NCBI RefSeq assembly: GCF_022581195.2
Contig: NC_061482.1
Span: 4,092,001-4,156,000, forward strand
DNA length: 64,000 nt
Direction of reading: 5' to 3'
DNA from: Helicoverpa zea
Taxonomy: Eukaryota; Arthropoda; Insecta; Lepidoptera; Noctuidae
Of this stretch, positions 1-13,591 are shown piece after piece. Both the position numbers and the translations under genes were made by a program. The notes below the pieces were generated by a model. That model made no database searches. It was not told the origin of the DNA and saw nothing but the letters and a program-made list of their open reading frames with translations. How positions within the stretch are numbered: position 1 is the first letter of the stretch; the number at the start of each line of letters is the position of its first letter.

Positions 1-29
1 GTTTAATAAACAGTGTAATTTACACAAGT

Positions 30-97
30 CTTCATTAAAAGCGTTGAAATTCGGCTGTACTTGCTTCATTAAAAGCGTTGAAATTCGGCTGTACTTG
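30..97. repeat. Tandem duplication, 2 x 34 bp
   Basis: Two head-to-tail copies of a 34-bp unit beginning cttcattaaaagcg and ending gtacttg, at 30-63 and 64-97. I see no difference between the copies. It is followed by a T-run. No function is apparent. Confidence 0.9.
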
Positions 98-3000
98 TTT
101 TTTTTTAATATTTACCTAAGTATTGTGTACCTAGGTATAAAAAAGCTTCAAAATTCATCGGCATTGACTGTAAAGAGCGAAGTCAAAAATGATATTAAAA
201 TTAGTTCGTTGATTCAAACTTTAAGTCATCTAAACTACTATACCGGGATTAGAAAAACAAAATACACAATCTTAAATAAAAAATGGATACTTGCGGCCGG
301 TCTAATGATTAAAAAATGAACTAGCTATACAGTTACCATAAACAAATGAATTAATATGATATTCATTATACAGTGTATACAGTATAATAAGTGAGTGGGT
401 GCATGCGATGTGGCGGCTGGCTAGCAAGGGGGCGGGACGGGAGGGGTATCGATCGGGCCCCATTGCACCACCTGCCACTGCAACTTGGAAAATTCGCTTT
501 TCTCATAGCACTCGGACAATACCGATATTGTCCACTCGACTCCAATACTCGATCCATTTCTTAGATTACTACGCAATTTACAGCGACGACCGTACCGCCA
601 ATTATTTTTTCTATTTCTTCAGCGACCGACTCGGTGTAGAGTTTTAATTTTTATTTTATCCTATCAGCACAGGAAGCTCGAGCTTTTTTTACCGCCTTTT
701 TTTTCAAAGAGGAAGGTGCACCTTTTGCTTTATAAATACTTTGAGCAGCATTTTATTTACGAAATAAGTTAGTGGTCGTATCTTTGCTCGAACTTTTTAA
801 GCATTTTTTGCGGGAATTTTAAGCTTTTCCATGCTGAATATTAAAATATTCAGAAAAGGACTTTGACGTACTTATAGTTTTTTAAGTCTTCCGTATTGAG
901 TTTCCAGGCTTCCTCTTTGCTACTTATGAAATTAATTTTACTTGAAAACTTTCTTATAGTGTTACAGTACAAGTTGCAAGAGTAAGATCCAAAGAAACAA
1001 GTTATATTCTGCGTAGGCGAGACCGCGGGGTGACACGCTAGCGCTGCCGACATCAACAGAACTGCATCGCGATTGCTATCTTCTACAAACATGTTTTTAC
1101 GTGGCAGCCTTTTGATTTACCCAACAACTTTTCCACTCAGCGTTAACGCAAATTCGCTCGGAGATTTACGCGCATTTCATAAAAGGAAACGTTCCACATT
1201 CTGATAGTTAGGTGTAGGTAATACCTAGGAGTAATAAGCGCCGGTGGCAAGCGTTACATGGCACACCATACGACGCCATTCAATAGGCATGCCACTACAT
1301 ACCTATATGCACAAATACATCTCGCATGCATCAACCTGGTGTATTAATCATGCAAGGGCTGCGAACACGTATTTACGCTAGGCATGTGTATTTGAACTGC
1401 AATTACTTGAAACACTCAATGTGGATTAACGATCGAATACCTGCATAGCTGATAGTGTTAAATGTCTTACTATAGGTATCTACTCCTACTCCATGCATAA
1501 CGTACTTATGTAGTACATATATTCATGTTTGCTTGCATACAATACCATTCATAAACATGAAATCAATGATATAAAATGACGTCAAAACTAAGAGTTGGAA
1601 AATGTCCTTTCAGTATTGAAACTATTTGGCAAAAAATGCCTCCGTACAATAGTAATAATAGAACCGTTTTCGACTTATATTATTACAGCTTTTAATCACA
1701 AGAATAGAAAACTTACGACTCATATTTGGGCTTCAATGCATCCTGTAACTACATTACGTCTTTATACAACTTCAATATAATAATCCCTACTTAGATCCGT
1801 GCGTATCACAGATAATATAGCATTTGTAGTCAGATTAATGGCGCGTATTCATCTCTCTATGACAGTACGGTCCTCACGCTTAGAGCACCAATTAGTATAG
1901 ACAAAGGACTAATACCAGGTCTAGGAATACTAGCGAACCATAACCCTCTATTAGTCAATAACAGTATGAACACTGCCAATAAAGGATTATTGTCACAAAG
2001 GGATTCAGAGAGCGGATGTTAGTTAAATTACGGCGAAACACTAATTTAATTGACATAACAGGCCCCGTACCTGGCATAAATTGTCAGTGAAGCGGAATTT
2101 TGCGTGAATATTAACGACACCATTTTAAAAAATCCCATCAATTTTACGTGAACGTTATTTTCTCTGATAGTTGAAAAGAATCTTGTTGGGATTCACTCTT
2201 ACTTAGAGATACTTTTATGAGCGTGCTTAAAAAAGTGACTTATCATCATAGTGAAATCGGTCGTCACTATTTATACAGTTATCATTTCCAATAAAAACTT
2301 GAGAGCATTCAATGACGTAGAAATCATCAGTATTAAAATGAAAAAATATTCGGCTCAAGTATATATTCATTTTTTTATCGATATTGAAAACATCAACGTC
2401 AGTTAATATTTGCAGAATGTTGAAATTTCTTCATGTTGCAATTTTATACGTAAACCTTCTTAGCTTCTGACCCTCATATAACTTTCTAAGGTCTAGCAGT
2501 CGAAGTTTTATTTGCAAGAGCAGACCCCACTCACATTATGGCCCTGTATTGTTAAATATTTTTAATTATGGTTTTTCCTCACGAAGCCTAACACGACAAA
2601 ACTTTGAGTCACCTTGATTTTCAATGCAATATTTTCAAAAGTTTATTTTAAAATTGTTCGAGGGAAACCCGCAATGTGACCACGTTTATTATTCACGTGG
2701 CAATGGCGAGGCGGAGGGTGGCTGGCGAAGGCAAGGCGGGATGAGGCGCGAGGAGGTGGCGGCCAAGACCTTCAACTAGCGGTGCTATTGACCTGCAAAT
2801 GGATTTTGTAACGTCATGTGAACGTAATCGAGTGTTAACGAGTGCCTATATACGTTTTCGGTGTGCGCTCACGCCTATGCACAATACCGTGCCAGCCGCA
2901 TCGGGCCTCACACCTCGGTACATTCTAGCCGCGTGCAAACCCCAACTCGGGGTATCTGCGTATATTGTTCTAAATTGCTCTATCCTGGTCAGCTGGCTGT

Positions 3001-6000
3001 TAAGTGAATTCACATCCTGCATCACCGAGCAAATCTTGTCAATTGAATGTTATATAACAATCGCTGAAGAGAATAGAGGTCGAACAAATGCTTCCATTTT
3101 TGTGCGTTTTGCCGGGTGTAGTGTGTTGGAGTAGTACCTACTCCAGTAACAACTTTTCCTCTCAGCAGAGTTTGCGAGTGGCGACAACACAATGTAAGGC
3201 AACACAATGGTGCAAATTTGGTGGCATCGTTCCTTCCGGCAATGCGCACAAGGTCTGGGTTGATCGGGTCGACGTCCTGCGCCCCGCACCCCGCGCCCCG
3301 CCAGCTGTCTCCGCCCGGTTATATTTAGACCGGATGGCGGAGTTCTCACTGAAACAGATTCTCCCCTCTGTTTGCACAACGCACCAAATTGTGTGGCGGA
3401 CTGACTCCTTTATTGCAAGACAATATGCACGGCTCCGGGTCACCTGTCAGTTTCAGTACTTTGCCTTCAATTGTATCAGATTGGCAATTTCATCGAGGCG
3501 AATAGGCTTTACCTCTAAAACGGAAATTGACAATTACTCTCATGGCTTTATGACAAGCACATAACACAATGCGTCACATTAAGGTACTCGTACTATAATC
3601 GTGATCGTAATCTTTACTACTATAGTTAATCGTATGGGCGATCGGTCCCAAAAAGGGCAATGTACAGTTAGGTGACTAATGCAGTGAGATGCAAACGACT
3701 GTACAGCTCGCACAGTTAAGCACACACCGCCGCCTGACATATCGATGCGATTCTCACCACTAACTAATGCCGGTATTATAGAAAGTAAATATGTCTCGAC
3801 AGTAATGACTATGTTAATTTCACCACTCACGCACGTTAGTCCGCCTAAACGATACTTGAACAAAAAAACAGAACCGTACTCAAACATTACCACGGACATG
3901 ACGAAATTGTGAAATATTGAAAATACCATCATTGTTTGTCGAGAATCTTAGATAATATTATGTGCATATTATATTTATCCACCTTGGCTAATCGTCAATA
4001 TAAATAGCCTCCAAGTATTTCCAGTAAGTACTCGCTGTCAAGGAAAATATATTTATTCATAGCTTTATGGTCTGTTGACATCATTTTCTTTGTTATGTTG
4101 ACAAGAATTCACTTTATTGCGAGACTTTTAATATTATACGTCCTACATTCTAGATAACCGGTTATTTCTTTAATTAAAACGAATTTATTATTTATTCACC
4201 TATGATATAAATTGATATGAATGAACCAATCATTAAACAAAAACACAAAATCAAGTCCAAAACGAATAACGATTCTAGTGCTTCAAATTGGCAAAAAAAA
4301 TTAAAGTAGAGTTCGTCAAAGATAAAAACTAACAGCCCAAAATCGAAACCCGACAGTGCTATATAAAACGTAAAAAGAGTAACATGTCATCCGTACCCAT
4401 AGCCGTAAAATTTGTTCTCGCTCAAAGTTAAATGGAGCCATGACAGGCATCCCTTTGAGCTTTTAGAATCCGGTCGGTCCCTAGCGTGCACAATTTGTAC
4501 CCCCTAATAGGTTTGTACCCATTGCTGATGCACACAACACTACATGTTCGTGTCCTAATTGGACTTTCAAATAGCATGTGTGATTAAATGGACTTTCTCG
4601 CGCTTATTTGTAAATCCGAAGCTACCGTTACTCGAGAACACGTGGATTGTGGAAGTCTGGCTCCTGAATGTGCAATCTGTATTTGCCTACATTTTAATTC
4701 GCCTTTTGGATCAAGTCGGGCGACATACTGTTACCGGTGTTAACGCACCTGCCTCGTTTATTATAATAAAATGTTTAACTTACTGAATAATTATAATTAA
4801 ACGCTCCGACTTTTCTCAGGTCTGAAATGAGTTAAATTGCATTGCAAATGGAAAAGAGAGAGTTTATTTGTTGTTTTTTTTTGTGAGGTTGGTTGGAGCG
4901 TCTGCAAATTACAAACGTTCCCGACGATGGCATGAAAAGAGTTTATATTTTTATGAAATGTAAGGTAAGGTAAAAGGATTAATTGCAAAATTGGCAGCGC
5001 TCTGGTTATTTTGATATATCTTTCTATTCAGGAGGATTTAATTTTAATAGTTGTAATAATTTAGCGCAGTAATGAAATGTATTACAGTTATTCCAGCCTT
5101 CCAACTTATTTTTTGAATAGGTATACAAATTAGGTACTTAACAGAAGTCTTTCAATATCAACTCACCCGCTAGAATTTGATGTTTATCGAAGCTGCATTT
5201 TATATAAAGGCATCTGAAACAAACAAAAGCATTGTTAGTACCAAAAAACCACAAAAATGACGAACCTAACATCGAAAATAAATAAAAAATATGTTTCCAT
5301 TCGTTGATGAAATTACTGGCGGCATTTCGTTTGCGCTTTTACCATCCATTCGTAAATAAAACAGATAGATACAAACCAAACAAAAATAATAAATCCGTGA
5401 AACTGCGAACACGGAGTGCCCGGTGACTCGGTGTCGCTCAAAACATATCAAAGAGCTTTCAACGGGATAAAAAAAAAGCAAAACTTAAATTCCCGTGATA
5501 GTGTTAGGCGAAGGTAAAACAGTTGACATGGGAGAACACAAACCCTAAGAAAATACCTTTGAAGTAGATGTAGTGAAGACTAGTGCAAAACATAGTATCA
5601 GAATAAACAGAAAACAATATGATAATAAATGGTATTCTGGCAGTAATGTGAATTTATTTATCAAGATGTTTATTCTGAAGGTCGAAAACCAGTGCAGGAT
5701 CCGTTTGCGGACAATGATAACCGTCTAGCTGGCTTGAAACATCTGCATGTATTAGTTTTATCCTTTGTAATGAGGTCTCGTTTATCAGAGCCGGTTCACA
5801 ATTTAGATCCGAGGTCGTTTCGTTAAACGGAAATGCCTTGCCTACACAGCCTGCGCCCGCGAATATGTAGATATTGCACATAAATCCACTGCCTACTACG
5901 ATTGCCTACTAGTATTCAATGTTTATACATGATTTATTAATAACATTTTGACATACCATAGAAGAAAACTTGATACCTTTTAGTAGGAAAATCCCTGTAT

Positions 6001-7719
6001 GAGTAGGTATGAGCTAGTACCTGTATGCTATTAATTCTGTGGTGAGAGATATTTCGCGTCTTCTCAGTTTCTGATTTCTTCAGTCAATTCGTCTTAATGT
6101 CTACAGTTAATTTCAACATGAAACTTAAAGATACAGAAACATTAATCAATAGTTTCGGCACTAAAATTAGGCTCACGTAGTTTTGCAAACTGTTTCAGAT
6201 TGATTCAGGATTTGTCATGGTCATGTTATAATTTGAGAATCTAAGCTAAGCTACTCCGGATCCCGGTTTGGTATTACCTATGATAAATTATAAACGTAAA
6301 AACGAGCAGTAGGTAGAAGTTTCAATACCTGTAAATAACGATAAGGCCAACTTTCACTACTTTAATTTTTATCAGATAAGACGCGAGGAGGAAATTGATT
6401 TAATATAGACACGTAGCGTAAGAAAGTATTAAAAAGCTCTTCATATTTGGAAAGTTTTCATAAGTCAAAGGACTTCCAAAGAGTGAGTGCGCCCACATTA
6501 AAAGTTACTTGTGTAATGTCGAGGATTCGTGAATGTGGGTAGTCAGAGATATCAGACAATAGAACCGAGGACACTTGTATAGAACCCACGAGGCACCCAA
6601 CACAAACTGGTTACATTTAAATGATAGGTATGGCACTTGACCTACTTGATAGTTCAGACTAAAAAGTTCAAAAAACGTGAGGATTTTGTCAATAGCTCTC
6701 AAAACAACAATTTGTTTATTCTTCTTTGAGTTGATGGCTTTCATTTTGGAGGCCCAATATTTCGCCACGCACACAGCATTCACTGTAGGGCGCGGCTAAA
6801 TCGTCATGCTGGGGAGAGCTTCAGTCGGCCTCTACACCTTTGTATAACTTCCTAGCGCTACTATTAATCGAAATCGAAGGTAGTCAATCACGAGTGGCAT
6901 TACGTGCTCTACTGAATTATTCTGCATTGAACTGGAGTGTCCGGCGCTGGCAGTCGCATCCAATCCCGTCCATTGCTAATTTGCAACTTCGATATTAAGC
7001 TGGGCATCGACTAGGTAATTAGATCGTACGTACACTGGAACTGTGTTAGTGACAGGTAATAAGGTTACGTATTGGGCCGAGGATAACGGACTTCCGAGGT
7101 TTGAGGTTAACAATGCTAGTTTGATTTTTATTTAAATGGAAAGATATTGCACATAGATAGATAGATAGATACTCAACACAACATGATTTTGAATAAAGTT
7201 ACTTAGGCCCGGTTGGTCGTACGTTACGGTATAGTTAAAGTTAAATTTTAACCATTGTCGATTTTGACCACGATTAAAAATAATACGTCGGCTGTATTCT
7301 AAATCTGTTGTCCAAAAATATTTTAATAAATGTCAATAAAAAAACGTACAGATCTAAAATAAAGCAAAGCAAAGTCGATTCCGATTTAGAAATAACACAA
7401 TTAGTTTTCGTTGGTCCATTTTTGCTTCTGAAGATTTTTTCTTTTCGCAAAAACTGTCAACTCTTAGAAATCGGGGCGGCATATCGACGTGGGCAGTCAA
7501 TCTGATAGCGGATAGGCCTATCGGATATTGACACCTCTCCACGTAGGAGTAACTTGCAACACAGTTATAAGATAGTTAAGGCACTATGTTTTATTAACTT
7601 CGTAATCGGGAAATGCGTAGGCTATCTACATATTTCCGCCCACCCTTTACGAAACTAGCTGGCAGTTTTTGAAACAGGTCTTCCGTAAAGAATAGTTTTG
7701 AAGTTTAAATTCTTTTTCA
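98..7719. other. AT-rich DNA without recognisable gene
   Basis: No ORF here resembles a known family. The longest (158 codons at 3088-3564, plus strand) overlaps three other-frame ORFs in a GC-rich patch and has no motif or repeated hydrophobic pattern. Local GC-rich patches lie at about 411-470, 2696-2763 and 3281-3320. A short TAGA microsatellite sits at about 7154-7171. I cannot exclude intron or regulatory sequence of a host gene lying outside the window. Confidence 0.6.
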
Positions 7720-7925
7720 TCTGCCTAGCTTTTAACCCTTTAATACCCAACTATGTTGGGACCGGGTTCAAGACTAACCAGATGCATCTGAGCAGCAGTG
7801 TTTTACAAGGAGCGACTGCCTATTTGACCTCAATCCTGTTACCTGGGCAACCCCATACTCTTTGGTGAGACTGGTTATCTGACTTTCTGGCTTCTGACCA
7901 ACCGTAATGACTGCTAAAGATGATC
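7720..7925 (+). repeat. Repeat A (lepidopteran dispersed repeat), copy 1
   Basis: Reads 'acccaactatgttggga', then 'gttttacaaggagcgactgcc', a 'tgacctc' segment and 'cttctgacc'. The same word order appears, diverged, at 39,656, 62,346 and (reversed) 11,164, 35,912 and 57,877. I recognise it as a very abundant lepidopteran interspersed repeat. No coding capacity is visible. Confidence 0.7.
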
Positions 7926-8734
7926 AAAAGTTGAATTCATTATTCATTGCGGAAGATTGTTTGTGTTTAGTAATGAATTCTCAGTAGTGATAAGAACATT
8001 ATCTTTGGAGTTAGAATAAAGAGACATAATTATAGTTACACAGTGTTGTGAAATTTATTACATAATACTTAAATACTTATTAGGAAATTACGTCCGTTTA
8101 GTTTTTGTAATACTTGGGAAGAGAGGTCAGGATGACCGAAATAACATAAACCGGAAATTATTATGATTAATACTCAAAAGTTATATCATAATTAATTTTC
8201 GTATTCAGTTTATAATATTACAGAACAATCAAACTACAATTAGAAGTTTCTGTTTATGAAAATTTTGTACTATATTATGAGATTTTTGAGGAAAATACAC
8301 GAGTTTTGCATTTCAAAACATTGCATTTGCAACAAAAAACGTGTCCTCTCCAAACTAGGTCAAGTTAACTAAGGACGAGCATATAATACATCTTTCAAGT
8401 AAAAAAAAAACTACTTATAAGGAAAAAAATACAAAAACATATTCCTTCATGCGATTTTTGTACCTAACATTTGAGTTTTCTGATAACTTTACTCAATATT
8501 GAAGTGAACATAAGGTAAGGAACGTAATAATGTAAGTAGTTATGTTAGTTTTGCACTTCGCACGCAATACTAATAATAATATGGCCGCAAAATAAACGAG
8601 CGATGTAAATTCTGATCACACCTTTATTTGCATTATGATAGTCGGCACGGCTCAGATACAGTAACAGATAACTTGTGGTTTAGGGTTCTGTGCGCATTTT
8701 GTAAGAACCTTCCGTAAATAATATTTTTTAATGA
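7926..8734. other. AT-rich spacer, nothing recognised
   Basis: It holds an A-run at 8400-8410 and otherwise unstructured AT-rich sequence. No ORF reaches 60 codons. Confidence 0.6.
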
Positions 8735-8847
8735 AGTCATCATCATCATCATCATCATCATCTCAGCCATAGGACGTCCACTGCTGAACATAGGCCTCCC
8801 CCTTAGATCTCCACAGATACCTGTTGGTGGCGACCTGCATCCAGCGT
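8735..8847. repeat. (CAT)n tract plus LINE-tail-like repeat fragment
   Basis: A (CAT)8-type microsatellite at 8737-8761 is followed by 'aggacgtccactgctgaaca', 'taggcctccccctt' and 'ctgcatccagcg'. This word series is common next to CAT repeats in moth and butterfly genomes. Diverged relatives are visible at 34,835, 49,218 and 60,355. I read it as the 3' part of a non-LTR retrotransposon; the family is not established. Confidence 0.5.
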
Positions 8848-11163
8848 CTTAATTGAGTTTTAATAAAATATGTGTAAGTAATTATTGAATATAGCATGGT
8901 ACCTGATATACTATTTGTTCGAAAAAAAGATTACCTATACATGGACATAGAATTAGCATTGCTATACAACAATGCAGCCAGTCTTCTGCGCACGTTTCCG
9001 GAGGACTGTGATGTGGAGGAATACTTCCTACGTTTACATTTATTAACCCCTTGTATTGTATTGATCCACGCGAGACACAATTGATTTTCTATTGTTTTCT
9101 AATTAGCGGCATACGAGAGGTTAAGCAGCTCATCAAGAATTTTGATTTCCAAGTCTAACCTCAAACAGGTAGATACTGCTATTTACTAGTTACCTTGTTC
9201 CATACGAGCATCCATAAAACTCAATTTAAAACTGCCCACTTTTTATAGCCACAAATATTGTGTGGAATCTGTTTACGTATGTAGAACTTTGCTTACCGTA
9301 CTGTTTCTCAGAAAGTGTAACCACTAGTGCAACCTTCGAGATCACACGACCGACCTATACACGGGCCTGACAACCCAGCAACCTCCCAACAACTTACGAA
9401 CTTCTAATAATAGTGATTGTTCAAAGAAATATTATAGCGTTTACTCTATTTATGTTGATAGCATTGAGTGTAAATAAGATGACGTCAGTCCCGATCATTG
9501 TTTTCAAGACTAGCTCTGAGCAACGTGATGTTTTGGTTCTTACCTGTTTCATCTCGATGTTTTGAAATACTATGACCAGCGGAACGCCAATATATTTGTC
9601 ATCAAGTCTATCTGGATTGGTGTGTAACATAACTGAGTACCATGTGTCTGCGTGAATCAATATCAACAAGCTCTTGCCGGTTTCAATAGGGCTTACGAAC
9701 TATTGAAAAGAGAAATAATTAAAACAGAAATGGACTGCTCTGTTTTATTGTTTTTGTTCATTTAATTATTTCTGTTTTTTCTATAGCTCTCCAGGACTGA
9801 GTTAACCGACCGAATTTCTATGTGAGTACTAAATATGGTCAATGTCCTGTTAATGTGTTGATTCATATTATTTGAAACTTCAAGTAAGATGCAAATCTCT
9901 TCGTCACTTACATTTAAACACAAGAAAAGAAACAGTGTACCTAAGAACTTAATGGGTTATAATACGCTACGAATTTAAATTGTATGTTTAATCATCATAA
10001 CCTCACGTGAGGTGGAAACTAGAGAGAGAAAAATATATTATTTTCATTGTAACATCCCTTGAAAAGTCATATAAAGAACTACCATTATACGTAAACTGAA
10101 ACAATGCAATAGTTCGTGCGGCATATATTTATGCACGTAGGTACTTGTACTCATTAAGTGACAAATGTACCGTAACTGGCAGCGCATACGCTGCCCAATG
10201 AAAATTGAAATGAGGCGTAGAGCGCGCCGCGCGGTGCCTGTCATTCCCGAGTGATGTACTCAACAACACGTTAAAATTTACCAAATTACTCGTAATTTTA
10301 GTGTGAATAATTGAGACAATTCTTGCAGCCTGACACTAGAAAAAACCTTGAACATGTTTCCTAACTTCTTTGTATCAAAATTGCTGTTGTATCTTTATAC
10401 TAAAAGAAGTAAATCTCGTTGCGACTCTGAAATGTAGTTTCTGCCTTTTGGACAATTACCGGGTCCCGGCGCCGACGCGAGCAGAGAAACCGAGTACGTA
10501 ATTAAAGTAGTTGTACACGATTATTTCGAGTGTGTCGTCCTTGTAACGAATACTAGCTCGATGAATCAATTGAGAGCTCGCGATTATCACCATTCAGTAA
10601 AAGTGTTGTCGCTTGTAATTCAAGCGCCACCGTATAAAATGGAAAATTACTCGCTCACTTCAAACCTGTTAAGTTTCATAAATATACTTAATAGTTATGC
10701 AATAGTTCAAAAGTTAAATAGAATGGGAAGTATGAAATCGATTAGCATAAACGTGTATTTCCGACTTCCCGATAAGCTGGTACATTCGATAACATATGTG
10801 ATAATATTATAGACGAGTGTAATATACGCGAGTCTAGGCACGTGTTGTTGGACCCCGAAACCACCGGAAGGATGTCCCGGGAGTGTGCGCGTGAGTTGAA
10901 TCCGAAGCTTTGTATGAACAGTTTGTCACGACGCTTATGTGGGTAAGTATTAACCAGTAATATGTTCTTCCAGTGTCAAGTAACTGGATTCGATGACGAT
11001 ATCAACAGGATAGAGTGGAATAAAATTATAGTTGCCAAATGGAAATTAAGAATTTCTGTCTGTAAGTATCGATGCAATTTCCAAACAGTTTAAAAACGTT
11101 CGTCGTTACTGGTAATCGGAAAACAGATGTCTGCTACCTGTAATAATTGTGGGCCATGTAACT
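8848..11163. other. AT-rich spacer with unassigned small ORFs
   Basis: It contains a 62-codon ORF (8896-9084, plus) and an 83-codon ORF (10,561-10,812, plus), neither with a recognisable domain. A GC-richer patch at 10,460-10,500 precedes the possible short exon listed separately at 10,872. An imperfect AT-rich inverted repeat built on GAAATAATTAAA is present near 9700-9785. Confidence 0.5.
10872..10942 (+). other. Possible short 5' coding exon with strong splice donor
   Basis: An ATG with A at -3 opens 23 codons that run, without a stop, into a consensus 5' splice site (TGTGG|GTAAGTAT, intron from 10,943). A GC-richer patch lies 370-430 bp upstream. This is only pattern-based: no protein family is recognisable in 23 codons, no downstream partner exon was identified, and GTAAGT occurs by chance at this scale. 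Treat as a pointer for transcript data rather than a gene call. Confidence 0.15.
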
Positions 11164-11270
11164 CCGGTAACTGGGTTGAGAAGGTCATATAGATAGTCGC
11201 TCCATCTAAGACAGTCCGTCTTAAGTACTGGCTGAGTACCAATATCCGGATCAAATAGGAGTTGAGAAAA
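11164..11270 (-). repeat. Repeat A, copy 2 (reversed, partial)
   Basis: 'ccggtaactgggttgag', 'aaggtcatatagatagtcgc' and 'gctgagtacc' match the other copies in reverse order. Both ends are missing or decayed. Confidence 0.6.
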
Positions 11271-13164
11271 CTCCAAGCAGGTTAAAATCTCTAACAGCGT
11301 TGTAAGGTCCAATTTCTTGCTTATTTTTAAACGACTTTAGATTCCAAGTAACATGAAATGAAGACTGCAGTTTATTTCAATCACAGCGTGTAATTATATG
11401 GTCGATGAATCTATGGACTGCAATCCATATTTTTAAAATGCGTAGGTCTTTTACGGTCCAAACTGGTGGACAATCACCAATCAGATTGGACAATAGTGTG
11501 AATCGGCTGTGATTTTAAATGCAAAAATGCTGACGTGATGACCCTTTTGTTTAAAAATATATAAAAATGGAGGATTAACACGTTTGAGCCGATTTGCAAA
11601 TATTATAACAACATTGTAGTTTTTGCGATTCACTAGTATAATTATTTAGTGCTACAAGACAAGGGGCTTTTTCTATCAAAGTCATCTACTTAAACGGGCT
11701 GGGTTCAACGACTATGTCTAGACTAATAGTCTTCGTGCTAGCTTCACATGATAAAGCTAAATGGGGCGCCCCAAATCGCAAGACTTCTGTCTTTCAACGT
11801 GGTTCAATTTGTCAGATCTGACCTTAGATACTGAACCGGAATATTGTCTATGTATAACTAACTGTTATAGTAGTACTCGTTTTTTTTACTGTAAGTGTTT
11901 AACTTCTCAGTAAATGTTAGATGGTATACTGCTGACCTAATACTTCAAATATAGTCACAATATCTTTTGAGTCGAGTTGAGATACATCCATACCTTATGC
12001 AGATGTAGTTTGGAAAGTATCAAACATAATACATCGGCTGGCCGGAGTATTATTGTTATGATAATACTGGCGATTTCATCTGACGCGCCATAAGTTGGCC
12101 GAGCCACACTGAAAGAGAATCGAGGCCGTGCGAATTGAAGATGATTTTAATATTTGGAGGTGTCATGTTGGGAATGCAGTGTAGGTAGGCATGTTAGTAG
12201 TGGCGGTGTGGCGTAGATAAATTATTTTATTAGATGCGGCCACACGCAGGCGGTTCGGCGAACCCACTCAACGAGCATAGCCGTCGCCGTCTCACGAGCA
12301 CAAACCACCAACATGACGTCTTATATGTTAGTAGCTACAGTGTCATTTAATCCACGGATTATTATGAAAGAAAATTCAGTACAAAGGGTTTTTGTGCTGT
12401 TTTCACCAAGAGAGAAACTTGAAAAAAGTCGGGTCTTCCCAAAAAGGAGCTTCGGATTTGTAACATCTATATAATGATGTAACGACATCCCAGCGATATC
12501 TCGGCATTCAGGAAGATTGAGAAATATGTTCTAACTCAATCTCACAAATAAGAATCAAAACGCATAGCAGTAATTATAATAGTGTCGAAATATTATTCTA
12601 CCATAAACAACACGGGGAGAATTTTCTGTTTCCTCCAAAATTTGTTGTTGTGGCTTCTTTCCAAAACTCTTTTTCTCTTGTTATTTATTATCTGAGCTAC
12701 TTCGAATAAATTTCTATGCTGACACAGTCCCAATCAATGTGGCACATGGCACTATAGATATAAGCGTGGAGACCCAACACGATCGCTGCGAGATCGTGAT
12801 AAAGCATGCCTGCATGGAACATAGATACATTCTATCTTGTGCACATGCAGATGGCCAGTGACGTGACTAAATTAGGAAAGTCACAATACTTCCATCTTAT
12901 ATGATCGTTGATAATAGCTAGGAGTTTGTATGTCTTTGTTGGCTTTACCAAAAATATATAATCATCATTACTTTGATTATAATTTATGCCAAACATATAA
13001 CTTAAGGAAGAGAAAGCTTTTTCTTCATTAAGCCTGAAAGAGAAGACAGCATAGGAGAGTAGGTACCATTTTGGTATAAAAATGTCAAAATTTTCAATAG
13101 TACAAACATAATTCAATATTAAAGGTTCATATTATATCGTCAGGGTTTTGTTTTCAAAGTGCAG
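11271..13164. other. Spacer, nothing recognised
   Basis: A moderately GC-rich stretch lies at about 12,235-12,310. A 94-codon minus-strand ORF at 12,832-13,116 has no recognisable domain and unremarkable composition; I do not call it a gene. Confidence 0.5.
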
Positions 13165-13167
13165 TAA

Positions 13168-13588
13168 GGCGATTATCACACTGCCCCGCATGATGCAGCG
13201 TAGTGCGTGGATGCGTTTTTTTCCGTTGCTTGTAAATATCTCCGTTTGTATGGAAAACACGCGTAGTCCAACACACTGAAAATGCATCCACGCGCGTTCA
13301 TGCGGATCACGCACATACATGCGGAGAAACACGCACCCCCGCGCGTAGGTGCGGGGCGAGACGCAAGGTATGGCACACTGAATCCCGCATTGTCGCGCGT
13401 GATTTTGAATGGGCGTGACGTGTATATTTGAAAATGGAAGCCGCCGTGCGTGAATCTACTAAACGCACCTACGCGCGTGAGTGCGCGAAAAACCCGCACG
13501 ATGATGCAGATCTGCACTCCCGCAGGAATGCGCGTATGTGCGTCGACACGCAAGATGCAGCGTGATGCGGGGCAGTGTGAAGATCACC
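13168..13588. mobile_element. Harbinger/PIF-like MITE
   Basis: The 421-bp element starts GGCGATTATCACACTGCCCC and its other end is the imperfect inverse (...GGGGCAGTGTGAAGATCACC). Both ends are flanked by TAA (13,165-13,167 and 13,589-13,591), the TWA-type 3-bp target duplication of the PIF/Harbinger superfamily. The inverted repeats continue as CCGCATGATGCAGCG-like sequence. The interior is unusually rich in CGCGCGT/ACGCGCG words in both orientations. The 125-codon and 66-codon minus-strand ORFs across it are by-products of this composition; no transposase is present. Confidence 0.7.
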
Positions 13589-13591
13589 TAA

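Noticed and set aside
3088..3564. 158-codon ORF as a host gene
   Set aside because: It overlaps several ORFs on the other strand in a GC-rich patch, with no recognisable domain and odd composition.
8737..8761. CAT repeat array as a CRISPR-like or regulatory array
   Set aside because: It is a plain trinucleotide microsatellite attached to a LINE-tail-like repeat; nothing in the window is prokaryotic.
13176..13553. 125-codon Arg-rich ORF
   Set aside because: It lies wholly inside the Harbinger-like MITE and derives from its CG-rich words.
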